Assembly (NCBI RefSeq): GCF_001028175.1
Contig: NZ_AEJF01000085.1
Location: forward strand, 1 to 64,000
DNA: 64,000 nt
Direction: 5' to 3'
From: Caballeronia mineralivorans PML1(12)
GTDB taxonomy: Bacteria > Pseudomonadota > Gammaproteobacteria > Burkholderiales > Burkholderiaceae
Part shown: positions 7,983 to 16,969 of the stretch, piece after piece
Numbering within the stretch: the first letter of the stretch is position 1
Layout of the letters: the number at the start of each line of letters is the position of its first letter
Translations under genes and position numbers: made by a program
The notes under the pieces: generated by a model
What the model was told of the DNA's origin: nothing
Databases searched by the model: none
Seen by the model: the letters and a program-made list of their open reading frames with translations, nothing else

Positions 7983-9134
7983 ATGGCCTATCAGCCCGAC
8001 GCTGCCTTTGCCGGTTTGTTTCGCGCGTTCACCTCGGACCCGCAGAGCATCGGCGCGCATCTGACGCAGCAGATGGCGCTGCAAGCCGCCGACGCGCCGA
8101 TGCTGGTCTCGACCGGCAGCGATATTGTGCTGTTCCCCGGCGGCGGACGTGCACCGTCGATCGAGAGCTTTCGTAAATCGACGCGTGGTTTCATTGAATT
8201 GACGGCGGTCTCGCATCTGCCTTTGGCCTTGGCCTATCTGGCGAGAATGCGCGAAGTGGCTCCGCACGACGAGACGTGGAGAAGCGATGCGGCGCGCTTG
8301 CGCCACCATGCTCAGGAAACGCGTGACGCTAACTCGGTTGCGTTATGGCGTGATCGCGTTGCAGTCGAGAGCTTTAGCGGCCACGAACGCAAGATCGCCA
8401 ACCTCGTCGATTACACGTGCGGCGTCACGATCGAACTGCTTGCGCGAGCCGAAGAAGCTCCGGCGTTGTTGAACTTCGAGCGCCTGAACGCGCAATACTT
8501 CGCGGCATCACCGAGCAACGCGCTGCCCGTGCCGATGAACGACGTGATGTTCGCGACCTTCGGGCTCGCTTTCCTCGATATCGTTTATCGCATCGGCAAC
8601 TGGTTGCGCGCGCAATCGCTCGACTGGCAGCGCGCGATGGTACTGGTCAGCGGCCGGTCGGGTCGGCCGACGGCGGGCGCCACGTGGGCGTCGAACAATA
8701 TGTGCTTCCTCGTGTGGCGCGCGTCGGAATGCGTATTGCAGCCAGAGCGCATCCTCGTCGCGCCGCACGCGCCGTCGTTCTCGGTGGCCGAGCTTCCCGA
8801 TGAGGCCGGTCTCGCGGAGCTCGAGCGCACGTATCGCGGCTTGTGGTTGAACACGCGTGCGAGCATCGACGTCGCGCGTTCGCTGTTTCCCGAGCAACGC
8901 GCCTACCACTTCGAACCGGCATTCACCGACGGCATGCCACCGATCTCATCGATCGACGATCGCGACGCCACTGCCGCACGGCTGCGCCGCATCATGGAGG
9001 ACCCGGCGCAACTGCTGTCGAACTGCGTCGCCGATTACATCGTCGATCAGTTGTATAGCAACGGCAATCAGCCGCAAAACGTGGCGATTCCTGGTTTTAC
9101 GAACGTGTCATATCCCGATGCCGTGAGCTTGTAA
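7983..9134 (+). CDS. Unrecognised 383-residue protein in catabolic operon
   Basis: I do not recognise this family. It is cytosolic, mixed alpha/beta in character, without signal peptide or membrane segments. Notable segments are VLFPGGGRAPSIESF (about 50-65), a Trp/Cys-containing core ATWASNNMCFLVWRASECVLQPERILVAPH (about 240-268, read as consecutive shorter blocks) and a C-terminal stretch ending PGFTNVSYPD. It begins 15 bases after the amidohydrolase stop and lies before the MFS gene, so it is surely co-transcribed. An enzyme of the same pathway is the natural guess; no catalytic motif can be named. Confidence 0.8.
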   Translation: MAYQPDAAFAGLFRAFTSDPQSIGAHLTQQMALQAADAPMLVSTGSDIVLFPGGGRAPSIESFRKSTRGFIELTAVSHLPLALAYLARMREVAPHDETWRSDAARLRHHAQETRDANSVALWRDRVAVESFSGHERKIANLVDYTCGVTIELLARAEEAPALLNFERLNAQYFAASPSNALPVPMNDVMFATFGLAFLDIVYRIGNWLRAQSLDWQRAMVLVSGRSGRPTAGATWASNNMCFLVWRASECVLQPERILVAPHAPSFSVAELPDEAGLAELERTYRGLWLNTRASIDVARSLFPEQRAYHFEPAFTDGMPPISSIDDRDATAARLRRIMEDPAQLLSNCVADYIVDQLYSNGNQPQNVAIPGFTNVSYPDAVSL

Positions 9135-9222
9135 CGGCGTCGTTGCTGGTTAGTTAAGAAGACCGATGTGTAAGGGCTCACGCGTCGGCTGAATCTAATA
9201 CCCTTGATGGATGGAGACAGTC

Positions 9223-10530
9223 ATGAATGCTTTCGGGTTGGGACAATCGGCCGGACCGCCGTCGAACCATGTGCTGCGGATCACGCTGGTGTGCTTTGCG
9301 GTGTCGATGATCGACGGTTTCGACACGCTGATGTTGTCGTTCGTCGCGCCTTTACTGGCGAAGTCGTTGCAGATCGATCACGCAACACTTGGCCGTGTGT
9401 TCGGCGCCGGATTTATCGGCACCGTACTCGGCTCGCTGATCGTCGGGCCGCTTGCCGATCGCTTCGGCCGCAGGCCGATGCTGGTGCTCGCGCTGTGCGT
9501 GACCGGCATTTTCACGCTCGGCTGTGCGTTCGCAACCTCGGCGACGATGCTGGCCGCGTTGCGCTTTCTCGGTGGCCTCGGCATGGGCGGCGCGATTCCG
9601 CCGGTGGCGGCGATCACCGCCGAGAGCAGCACGTCGCAACGCCGCTCGTCGATGGTGATTCTGATGTTCATCGGTTTTCCGCTTGGCGCGGTGGTGGGCG
9701 GGGCGATAACCGCGGCATTGATGATGCGCTTCGGCTGGCCGTTCGTGTTCCTGATGGGCGGCACGAGCGCACTCGCCGCGCTGATCCCGGTGCTGCTGGT
9801 GATCCCGAAACAGACGGTGTCGCGTGCCGAACACGCAGCGGCGCGGCAGCGCAGTGCGATGGGTGGAATGGTGTTGTTCGGCAACCTGTTCAGCGGCGGC
9901 AGGCTTGCCGCGACGCTGGCGCTGTGGTTCGGCGTGCTGTCGAGCATGATCCTGTCTGGCTTCCTCGTCAGCTTCATGCCGACGATCCTCAACATGAACG
10001 GCGTGGCGCCTGCGCGCGCCGCGCTTGGCGCGGTGGCGCTAAACATCGGCGCTATCGGCGGTGCGCTGGTGATTTCGATGGTGGTCGTCAAGCGCGGCCC
10101 CTTCGTGCCGGTGGCGATTTCGTTTCTGTGCGGCGCAGTGTTGACGGTCGCACTCGGTCACATCATCGGTGCAGGGAATGTGGCGTTTGCGATGCTGTTT
10201 GCAGTCGGCGCGTGTCTGGTCGGCGGGCAGTTGACGTTTCCGGCCATTGCCAGTTGGCTCTTTCCAGCCGACGTGCGCGCGGCCGGCATTGGTTGGGCGA
10301 TGGCGATCGGGCGGACCGGTTCGATCATTGGGCCGCTGGTGGGCGGCATCCTGCTGTCGCAACATTTGCCGTTCGACACGCTGTTCATCGTGGCCGCGCT
10401 ACTCGCGGTGGGCGGTGCGCTCGGCGTCGGCCTCGCGAACCTGTGGCGGCCGCGCGAAGAGAGTAAGCCGGTTGTCGCGACTGCGCCTTTTGTAACCACT
10501 GGTTCGGAGTTAGGCAATGGGAAACACTGA
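9223..10530 (+). CDS. MFS carrier, aromatic acid:H+ symporter type
   Basis: A 435-residue, 12-helix major facilitator protein of the AAHS family (PcaK/BenK/MhpT-like), which imports aromatic acids. Supporting motifs are SMIDGFDTLMLSFVAPLLAKSL in helix 1 (the DGxD-type signature) and GPLADRFGRRPM in the helix 2-3 loop, with a second-half loop replaced by VVKRGPF. The ATG at 9223 follows GGAGAC; an ATG four codons earlier overlaps that ribosome site. It shares an operon with the aldolase and amidohydrolase, supporting uptake of an aromatic or lactone substrate. It overlaps the next gene by 14 bases. Confidence 0.9.
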   Translation: MNAFGLGQSAGPPSNHVLRITLVCFAVSMIDGFDTLMLSFVAPLLAKSLQIDHATLGRVFGAGFIGTVLGSLIVGPLADRFGRRPMLVLALCVTGIFTLGCAFATSATMLAALRFLGGLGMGGAIPPVAAITAESSTSQRRSSMVILMFIGFPLGAVVGGAITAALMMRFGWPFVFLMGGTSALAALIPVLLVIPKQTVSRAEHAAARQRSAMGGMVLFGNLFSGGRLAATLALWFGVLSSMILSGFLVSFMPTILNMNGVAPARAALGAVALNIGAIGGALVISMVVVKRGPFVPVAISFLCGAVLTVALGHIIGAGNVAFAMLFAVGACLVGGQLTFPAIASWLFPADVRAAGIGWAMAIGRTGSIIGPLVGGILLSQHLPFDTLFIVAALLAVGGALGVGLANLWRPREESKPVVATAPFVTTGSELGNGKH

Positions 10531-11623
10531 ACGGAACGGACGTTTGCTCACAGCCTTGCAGCATTTGCCGACGAGCGGTGCGCGTGCCGTGGAGGTTTTC
10601 ACGAACGACGAGGGCACCTTCCTCGGCGTGCCGCAGCTCGCACGCGATGTGGCCGGCGATGCGCCGTACATGAACGGCGGCGATAGCGACATCGAAGCGC
10701 TGATCTATCGCTGGCAGGACGACCGTTTTGTCGAACATGAAGCGTTATCGCTGCCAGGCGGCGAAGATCTCGAATACTTCGAAATCGGTACACGGCAGTT
10801 TCTCGCGGCAGCTGGCATTCGTACGGGCAAAGGTCCGTATGAACTCGATTGCGAATCGATCGTGTACGAACGGATCGACCGGAAATGGACACCATTGCAG
10901 CGCTTTGCCACTTTCGCCGCCAAACAATGGTTCGCGTTTTCGTTCGGCACGCGGCATTTTCTCGCGTTGGCGCAAGGGGTCACCATAGAAGGCGTCGAGC
11001 CGAAGAATCCATGCACGTCGCGCATTTTCGAGTGGGACGGCGAACGCTTCGTAGCGTTTCAGATGCTCAATGGACAGTGGGGCTACAACTTCGCGTTCGT
11101 CTCATTCAGTGGTGGACACTATCTTGCGTATGCCGATCATGTCAGCGGTTCGCCTATCTATCGCTGGAACGGCGAACGATTCGAAACGCTCCAGACATTC
11201 GCCGAAAACGGCGGACGCGCATTCAGTTTCTTCGAAGCGAACGGGACGCTGTGGATGCTTCACGCGAATCTGCTTCAGCACACCACGCTTTATCGCCTCG
11301 ATGGTCAACAGTTCGCCGCCGTGCAGGTGTTGGGCGAAGCAGGCGGGCGCGAGCTTTGCCTGATCGACGGTGAAAACGGTCTTTATCTCGTGCGCGTGTG
11401 CTTTATCACCGGCACACCGAAAGCGCCGGTCGTTGTGCCGCAATCGCAGATATTTAAATGGCGCGACGAATGTTTCGAACTCATCGAAACATTCGCGACT
11501 TCCGCGGCCACCGACGCCAGCAGTTTCGTCGTCGACGGTCAGCGTTATCTGGCCGTCAGCAATAGCCTGAGCGAAGGAATTCGCTTTCGTATCGATTCAA
11601 CGCTGTACCGCTTCGATGGTTAG
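10517..11623 (+). CDS. EAR-repeat (EPTP-like) seven-blade propeller protein
   Basis: A 368-residue protein built of seven repeats of roughly 45-55 residues. Each ends in a pattern such as IYRWQDDRF, IFEWDGERF, IYRWNGERF, LYRLDGQQF, IFKWRDECF or LYRFDG. This is the hallmark of EAR/EPTP repeats, known from LGI1 and the GPR98 receptor, which form a seven-bladed beta-propeller. There is no signal peptide, so it is probably cytosolic. It overlaps the MFS gene by 14 bases and ends the operon. Its role is unknown; a ligand-binding or lactonase-like propeller acting on the imported compound is a reasonable guess. Confidence 0.85.
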   Translation: MGNTERNGRLLTALQHLPTSGARAVEVFTNDEGTFLGVPQLARDVAGDAPYMNGGDSDIEALIYRWQDDRFVEHEALSLPGGEDLEYFEIGTRQFLAAAGIRTGKGPYELDCESIVYERIDRKWTPLQRFATFAAKQWFAFSFGTRHFLALAQGVTIEGVEPKNPCTSRIFEWDGERFVAFQMLNGQWGYNFAFVSFSGGHYLAYADHVSGSPIYRWNGERFETLQTFAENGGRAFSFFEANGTLWMLHANLLQHTTLYRLDGQQFAAVQVLGEAGGRELCLIDGENGLYLVRVCFITGTPKAPVVVPQSQIFKWRDECFELIETFATSAATDASSFVVDGQRYLAVSNSLSEGIRFRIDSTLYRFDG

Positions 11624-11673
11624 CGGCTTTATCCAACGGCTTTATCCAACTCGCTTAACCAGTTCATGAACGC

Positions 11674-11736
11674 CCGGTGGCCCGCCGGGCATTCCCGCCA
11701 GGGAACAGATATCCCTCAAAACGAGGGAGGGCACCG
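11674..11736. repeat. 63-base interspersed direct repeat, copy A
   Basis: Shares 56 of 63 bases, ungapped, with 15043-15105. Both copies can fold into two small hairpins (GCCCGG/CCGGGC and CCCTC/GAGGG in this copy), typical of REP-like elements. It lies 50 bases after the EAR gene and 36 bases before the porin start. Two tandem copies of CGGCTTTATCCAA (11624-11649) lie just upstream. Confidence 0.7.
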
Positions 11737-11771
11737 TTTCGCCTTAAAAAAATAAATAGTGGAGACAATGA

Positions 11772-12878
11772 ATGAACAAGCTCGCCCTGAGTGCAGCAAC
11801 GTTGTGTGCGTTAATGAGCCACGCTGTCCACGCTCAAAGCAGCGTCACGCTGTACGGCAGAATCGATGAGGGCCTCACATTTGTTGACAATGAGGCCGGC
11901 GGTCACAACACGAAGCTAGACAGCGGTGTTCTTTACCCGAATATCTGGGGCGTGGCCGGTCACGAGGATCTGGGTGGCGGTAACACGGTGGTATTCAAGC
12001 TTGAAGGTCTATTCGATCTGAACAGCGGAAAAATGCTTCCCGCCAATACGGAATTCGCACACCAGGCTCTGATTGGCGTGGAGACAGATTACGGCAGGAT
12101 CTCGCTTGGTTACCAGTACGACACGACTTTCGATTTTTTCAACCAGTTCAATGTGAGCGCGCTCGGCAGCGGCTATGCGGTCCATCAGGGGGACGTCGAC
12201 CATACCAACAATGACCGGATGGCCAACTCCATCAAATACACAAGTCCTACCTATAAGGGGTTTCAGTTCGCCGCGATGTATGGCTTCAGCAATACGGCTG
12301 GAAGTTTTCATGACGGCAGCGCGTGGAGTGTGGGTGGGCAATATGCAAATGGCCCATTGACGATTGGCGCGGCGTACAGCTTCGTTGCAACGCCAACGCT
12401 AGACCCCTACGCACAGATCGGCGTGCACAGCTTCTTCGGCGTACCCACCGCGACGAAGACCGGCAGTACAACCACCAATCTTCAGCCGGAATTCACGATC
12501 CATTCGTTAGGCACATTCGGAATTGGTGCTTCGTATGCGATCGGAGATCTCACCCTTTACGGCAATTTCACCGACTCGACGCTGAAGTACCTAGGCGATA
12601 CCGGTGTGATGCACGTCTATGAGGGTGGGGCGACGTATCAGGCTAACCCTTTTTTGCAGTTTGTCGTCGGCTATCAGCACACCGGTTTTCAGGGCCACAA
12701 ATGGAATCAGGTGACAGCAGCGGCCAACTATGCGCTCTCCAAGAGGACGCAGATTTATCTCTCGTCGGATTACGTGAAAGCATCGGCCGGCGTCGATGCA
12801 GTTCTCGGCGAGGCCTTTGCGCCATCGTCGACAGGTCAGCAAGCCGACGTTCGCATCGGTATCGTCCACGCATTTTAA
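11772..12878 (+). CDS. Outer-membrane porin (Gram-negative porin family)
   Basis: A 368-residue general porin of the Burkholderia/Bordetella type, forming 16-strand beta-barrel trimers in the outer membrane. A signal peptide ends at HAVHA-Q, and the mature start SSVTLYGRIDEGLTF is the standard first strand. The protein ends in the aromatic IVHAF needed for barrel assembly. GGAGACAATGA gives the ribosome site. It opens a three-gene unit (porin, exported propeller, DUF347) lying between two copies of a 63-base repeat. It is likely a channel for a substrate handled by its neighbours or by the operon upstream. Confidence 0.93.
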   Translation: MNKLALSAATLCALMSHAVHAQSSVTLYGRIDEGLTFVDNEAGGHNTKLDSGVLYPNIWGVAGHEDLGGGNTVVFKLEGLFDLNSGKMLPANTEFAHQALIGVETDYGRISLGYQYDTTFDFFNQFNVSALGSGYAVHQGDVDHTNNDRMANSIKYTSPTYKGFQFAAMYGFSNTAGSFHDGSAWSVGGQYANGPLTIGAAYSFVATPTLDPYAQIGVHSFFGVPTATKTGSTTTNLQPEFTIHSLGTFGIGASYAIGDLTLYGNFTDSTLKYLGDTGVMHVYEGGATYQANPFLQFVVGYQHTGFQGHKWNQVTAAANYALSKRTQIYLSSDYVKASAGVDAVLGEAFAPSSTGQQADVRIGIVHAF

Positions 12879-12946
12879 TTGTGTCGATTGTCAGATTCAC
12901 CCGTGATGAGTCTGGAAACCTTAACAACTGATGGAGAAGTCAACAA

Positions 12947-14077
12947 ATGAAACGAGCATATGCCGGAATTGCGGTTGTAGGCGTTTTTGCGTTTGGTGCC
13001 TATGCATGGGGCGCCGAGGCGGCGGACAGTCTGCCGAAGTGGGCTGCCAACATCCCGATCAAAGTGGCTACACACTTCGCCTTCGATACGAGTGCGACGG
13101 CAGACGGGAAGTACTACCTTGCCGACGGATCGAATGTCGCACTGGATGTGTTCGACGCTAAAACCATGACGCTGCTCGCCCAGATTCCGGGGGATTTTGC
13201 CGGCGTTGGAAAGACCTTCGATACATCCTCGCCTGCGGGTGTGACGCCAGTCCCGGGTACCTCTCTGGTCTACGTGGGAGACGTCAATGCGGTCAAGCTT
13301 ATCGACGTATCCGAAAAGAAGCTGGTTAAAACGATCGAAGTCAGCACCGCGGGTATCCGTGCCGACGAGGGTTGCCTCGACCCGGAGCACCACATCCTGA
13401 TGTATTCGAGTGGCGGCGGAAAACCACCGTTTGCGACATTCATCGATACCCAGACTCAGGCTGTTGTTGGCAAGCTTTCGCTGCATGACTCCACCGGTCT
13501 CGAAGCGTGCGGCTACGACCCGAAGAACAAGAACTTCATGTTGAACAACGACGGCACTAAAGCCAATCCGAAGGGCGAGGTCGATGTCATTCCTGTTGAG
13601 TCCGTTCTTGCAGGAAAGCCCAGCGTTTCGAAGGTGTTCGGGCTGAAAAGATGCGGGACGCCGACTGGCCTGGCGATAGGACCTGGCAACGATGCGCTGA
13701 TTGGATGCGATCCCGACGAGGGGAGCAAGCAGACGACCTTGATCATCGACCGCAGCGACGGCAAGACGCTTGCCGAATTGCCGTTCGGCGGTGCCGATCA
13801 GGTCGTCTATGACCCGGTGTCGAAACGCTACTTCCTTCCCGCCGGCCATCACTCAGCGGACGGTGTTTCTCAGGTAGGACGGAAAGACGCGAAATTCGAT
13901 CCGGCACTGGGTGTTGTCGATGCCAACACGCGGCGCTTCCTTGGAAGTGTTCCGGCAGGGATCCACGCGCACTCGGTTGCCGTAGACGGCGCATTGCACC
14001 GTGTCTTCGTGCCGCACGCGGGTGGCGCATCCGCCGAGTTTGCCAGCCCCGGAGTATCGGTATTCGCCACGCAGTAA
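12947..14077 (+). CDS. Exported beta-propeller (YncE-like) protein
   Basis: A 376-residue periplasmic protein with a signal peptide (MKRAYAGIAVVGVFAFGAYA, cut near AEA-A). It has repeated propeller blades of the YncE/NHL type, for example YYLADGSNVALDVFDAKTM, LVYVGDVNAVKLIDVSEKK, GALVVDANTRRFLG-like segments and IHAHSVAVDGALHRVFVPH. Four or more blades are clear and seven are likely. Such proteins bind ligands or act as lactonase-like scaffolds, and the exact role here is unknown. It follows the porin by 68 bases, suggesting the two function together at the cell envelope. Confidence 0.85.
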   Translation: MKRAYAGIAVVGVFAFGAYAWGAEAADSLPKWAANIPIKVATHFAFDTSATADGKYYLADGSNVALDVFDAKTMTLLAQIPGDFAGVGKTFDTSSPAGVTPVPGTSLVYVGDVNAVKLIDVSEKKLVKTIEVSTAGIRADEGCLDPEHHILMYSSGGGKPPFATFIDTQTQAVVGKLSLHDSTGLEACGYDPKNKNFMLNNDGTKANPKGEVDVIPVESVLAGKPSVSKVFGLKRCGTPTGLAIGPGNDALIGCDPDEGSKQTTLIIDRSDGKTLAELPFGGADQVVYDPVSKRYFLPAGHHSADGVSQVGRKDAKFDPALGVVDANTRRFLGSVPAGIHAHSVAVDGALHRVFVPHAGGASAEFASPGVSVFATQ

Positions 14078-14105
14078 GCGCGTGCCCGGCAAAGACTGCC
14101 GCTTT

Positions 14106-14144
14106 CCCTTCAGGATGGTCACGGATTTCGATCCGCCTGAAGGG
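14106..14144 (+). terminator. Weak hairpin between propeller and DUF347 genes
   Basis: Stem CCCTTCAGG/CCTGAAGGG with a 21-base loop, followed by TTTGAA. It could attenuate transcription into the DUF347 gene. Confidence 0.3.
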
Positions 14145-14209
14145 TTTGAACCGGCTACATGCCGTCCAGTTGCAATACGTACCAGGACATCAGTCAAAGG
14201 AACAAAGTG

Positions 14210-15016
14210 ATGACCAGCATTCCAGAGTCAGATCAGCGTCGAGAAACCGATCTAACCAGTAAAGTCCCGCAGATCACCGTGATGTTCTGGATCGTCAAGA
14301 TCCTCGCGACCACGGTGGGGGAGACAGGCGGCGACGCCCTTTCCATGACGTTGAAACTCGGCTACGCGATCAGCAGCATCATCCTTCTCGCATTTTTTTT
14401 CGTCACGCTGACTGCACAGATCTCGTCTAAACGGTACCACCCTTTCTTTTATTGGCTAGTGGTGGTCGCCACAACGACCGTCGGCACGACCACATCAGAT
14501 TATCTGGACCGCACCGTTGGCCTCGGTTACGTGAAATCTTCCTTGATGCTGTTCTGCGGCGTTCTGCTGATCCTCTTCATCTGGCGCCGCGTCGCCGGCA
14601 GGGTCAAGTTCGAGAACATTGCTACCAGGAAGGAAGAAGTCTTCTACTGGCTCACGATTCTGGTCTCCAATACGCTCGGGACCGCACTAGGCGATTTCGT
14701 CGCGACCAGTGTCGGTCTGGGATTCGACGGCGGCGCGCTGGTGTTTGCCGGGCTGATCGCCGTGGTGGCCGTAGCGCACTTCTGGCTGAAGAAAGTGCCG
14801 CCCAGCGCACTTTTCTGGGCCGCATATATCCTCACGCGCCCCCTCGGAGCCACACTCGGCGACACGCTCACCAAACCTTATAGCGAAGGTGGGCTGGAGT
14901 TGGGCCGCATCGCGTCTTCTCTGACCATTGCAGCGTTCATGGTCGTGGGGATCATTCTGATGTCGAGAAGGAAGCAACGGCGTACCGCTTCATCCGGCCA
15001 AGTCTTGCTGGACTGA
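14210..15016 (+). CDS. DUF347/COG4705 repeat membrane protein
   Basis: A 268-residue inner-membrane protein with about eight hydrophobic segments. It is made of four copies of the DUF347 repeat, recognisable by KILATTVGETGGDALS, VVATTTVGTTTSDYLDR, LVSNTLGTALGDFVA and ILTRPLGATLGDTLTKP. Each repeat is a helix carrying G-(E/T)-x-x-(G/S)-D. The family is of unknown function, and the repeated acidic residue in the helices suggests ion or small-molecule transport. ATG 14210 precedes MTSIPESD; the upstream frame is non-coding in character. It ends 27 bases before the second 63-base repeat. Confidence 0.85.
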   Translation: MTSIPESDQRRETDLTSKVPQITVMFWIVKILATTVGETGGDALSMTLKLGYAISSIILLAFFFVTLTAQISSKRYHPFFYWLVVVATTTVGTTTSDYLDRTVGLGYVKSSLMLFCGVLLILFIWRRVAGRVKFENIATRKEEVFYWLTILVSNTLGTALGDFVATSVGLGFDGGALVFAGLIAVVAVAHFWLKKVPPSALFWAAYILTRPLGATLGDTLTKPYSEGGLELGRIASSLTIAAFMVVGIILMSRRKQRRTASSGQVLLD

Positions 15017-15042
15017 GTCGGCAGTCCGGATATCGCAAGCGT

Positions 15043-15105
15043 CCGGGGGCCCGCCGGGCATTCCCGCCATGGGTCAGAGATCCCTCAAAACAAGGGAGGG
15101 CAACG
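15043..15105. repeat. 63-base interspersed direct repeat, copy B
   Basis: Direct copy of 11674-11736 with seven mismatches and no gap. Its right edge coincides with the point where the sensor-kinase pseudogene loses its coding sequence (after GTIDDI), so it marks a rearrangement junction. Confidence 0.7.
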
Positions 15106-16969
15106 GATGTCGTCGATCGTGCCAAGCAGGTCGCGTGCTGCCTGATGCGCGGTGCCCAGCGCGCGTTCTGTCGATGCACGGTCACCGGGACTGCGCAATT
15201 CGGGTTCGAGAAGCCCAAGCACGGCGTTCATCGGCGTACGGATTTCGTGGCTCACGGCCGCGAGAAACGCCGACTTCGCGCGGTTCGCGGTTTCGGCTTT
15301 TTCCTTCGCTGCTGCGCATCGCGTGTTCGGCCGCGCGCCGGCGTGCGATCTGCGCTTGCAATGACACCGCCCAGCCAATCAATAGCACCAGCAGGGCCGC
15401 ACCCAGCAGTGCGCCAAAGATTACTTGCGGACGCCCTCGTTCCCACTCGCTTTCAGGGTGTTCGACCAACGCCCAGCGGCGGCGGATGGCATCGAGTTCC
15501 GTCGGCCGTATATGTTCGATCGCGTGGTTCATGATCGCGAGCAGCATAGGCTGGTTGCGCGCAATGATAAAGCCATGCTGCACGGGTTGATCCGAGAACG
15601 CGCCCGTGATGACGAGCTTGTTGCGATACGGATTGCCGACCGCATAGTTGGCGAAGGTCATGTCGATGATGGCGGCATCCGCTTCGCCGTTGACCACGGC
15701 ATCGAACTGCCCATTGATCCGCGACGTCTCGACGATGTGCACCAAGGGCATGCGCTCGCGCAACATGCTCATGAGCGCGTGATTGCGCCACAGCGCGACG
15801 CGTTTGCCCGCAAGCGCGGGCATCGCGAAGCGGCTCGGCACCCACCCGCGTCAGGATCACGAGCACGCCCTCGCCGTACGGTTTGCTCGGCGCAAACTGC
15901 GGCGGAATCTGCCCCGCACTCAGTCCATAAGCGATCAAGCTTGCGCGGCCATCGTCAAGCTCACCGGTGACGCGTTCTATTGAACCACGCAGGCGGCCTT
16001 CGAAGCTAAGGCCCGTCAATGCGCCGATAGCGGCGAGCATATCGATTGCCAGACCAGCAGGCTTTCCGCTTGAATCACGGAACGTCATGGGCGCGGCGTC
16101 TGCGTACATGGAGTAGTCGACAACCGCATGTGCCGCGATCCATCCCCGCTCCGCGTCGCTAAGCGTGAGCGGCCGTGTGAACGTCACTGCGGCGGCGGCC
16201 CATCGCGCACGCACTTCGAGCAGGAAGCGCGGTGGCAACGCGGCGAGCGCTGCGTCCACGCGTTGCCGTTGAGTATCTCCGGTGGTGGCGTTGACGGCGA
16301 AGGCAAAGCTGTAGCCAGCTTCATCAAATGGCGCAAAGCCCGAGATGGTGAGGTTCACCAGGTCCAGATGATCGACCGTATAACCCGCTGTGACCAGATC
16401 TCCGACAAACGCGTCCGCATCGCCCAGCGACACAGCCAGCAACGCGCTCAGCGTGTCGCGATAACCGACGGGGCGTAGTGCCGGATAGGCATGGCGTAGC
16501 CGTTGCGCTGACGTCTGTTGTTCGACGTAAGCCACGCGTCCTGTGCGCTGCCCCGCCCCGCAACGCGCCGTTCAACGAAGACTTGTTTGGTCGCAACATA
16601 GGGGCGGCTATAGCGCAGTGCGGGACCGGCGTCGTTGCCGGTCCCGCTGGTCGCCGTATCGATCTGATGGTGACGCAGGGCGTCGATCATGGCGGCACGA
16701 TCAGCAAAGGTCCGCCATTCGAGCGGCCATTGCAGCGCGCCGGCAACACGTTGCGCAAAATCGGCCGAGACGCCGCGCACGACGATGCCGGATTCATCCG
16801 CATCCTTCATTTCTATTGGCGGCAACATGCCCGGCACCGCACCGACGATAAAAGGCTTAGGCGTGGCCGCATTGACTGCAATGGAAAGCGCGAACAGGCA
16901 GCCGAACAATAGTGCCTGACGCAACGCTCTGGCGCTTTGTATCGCGACGTGTGTCCTTAGCGAAGTCAT
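15106..16969 (-). pseudogene. Decayed BvgS/EvgS-like hybrid sensor kinase
   Basis: Read from 16969 down, this is a membrane sensor kinase broken by at least three frameshifts. It starts with a signal-like segment (LLFGCLFALSIAVNAA) and one periplasmic SBP-type domain. A frame change near 16535-16560 leads to a second SBP-type domain (ADAFVGDLVTAGY... FRDSSGKPAGLAIDML). A second shift near 15840 continues that domain and reaches a membrane helix ([18 protein letters not shown]). A third shift near 15310 leads to the H-box [21 protein letters not shown]. Coding then stops inside the dimerisation helix at the edge of the 63-base repeat. The ATPase, receiver and Hpt domains are absent, so no functional product is expected. 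Confidence 0.85.

Noticed and set aside
15085-15378. Histidine-kinase H-box fragment as a separate small gene
   Set aside because: It is one frame of the decayed sensor kinase and lacks its own start and ATPase domain.
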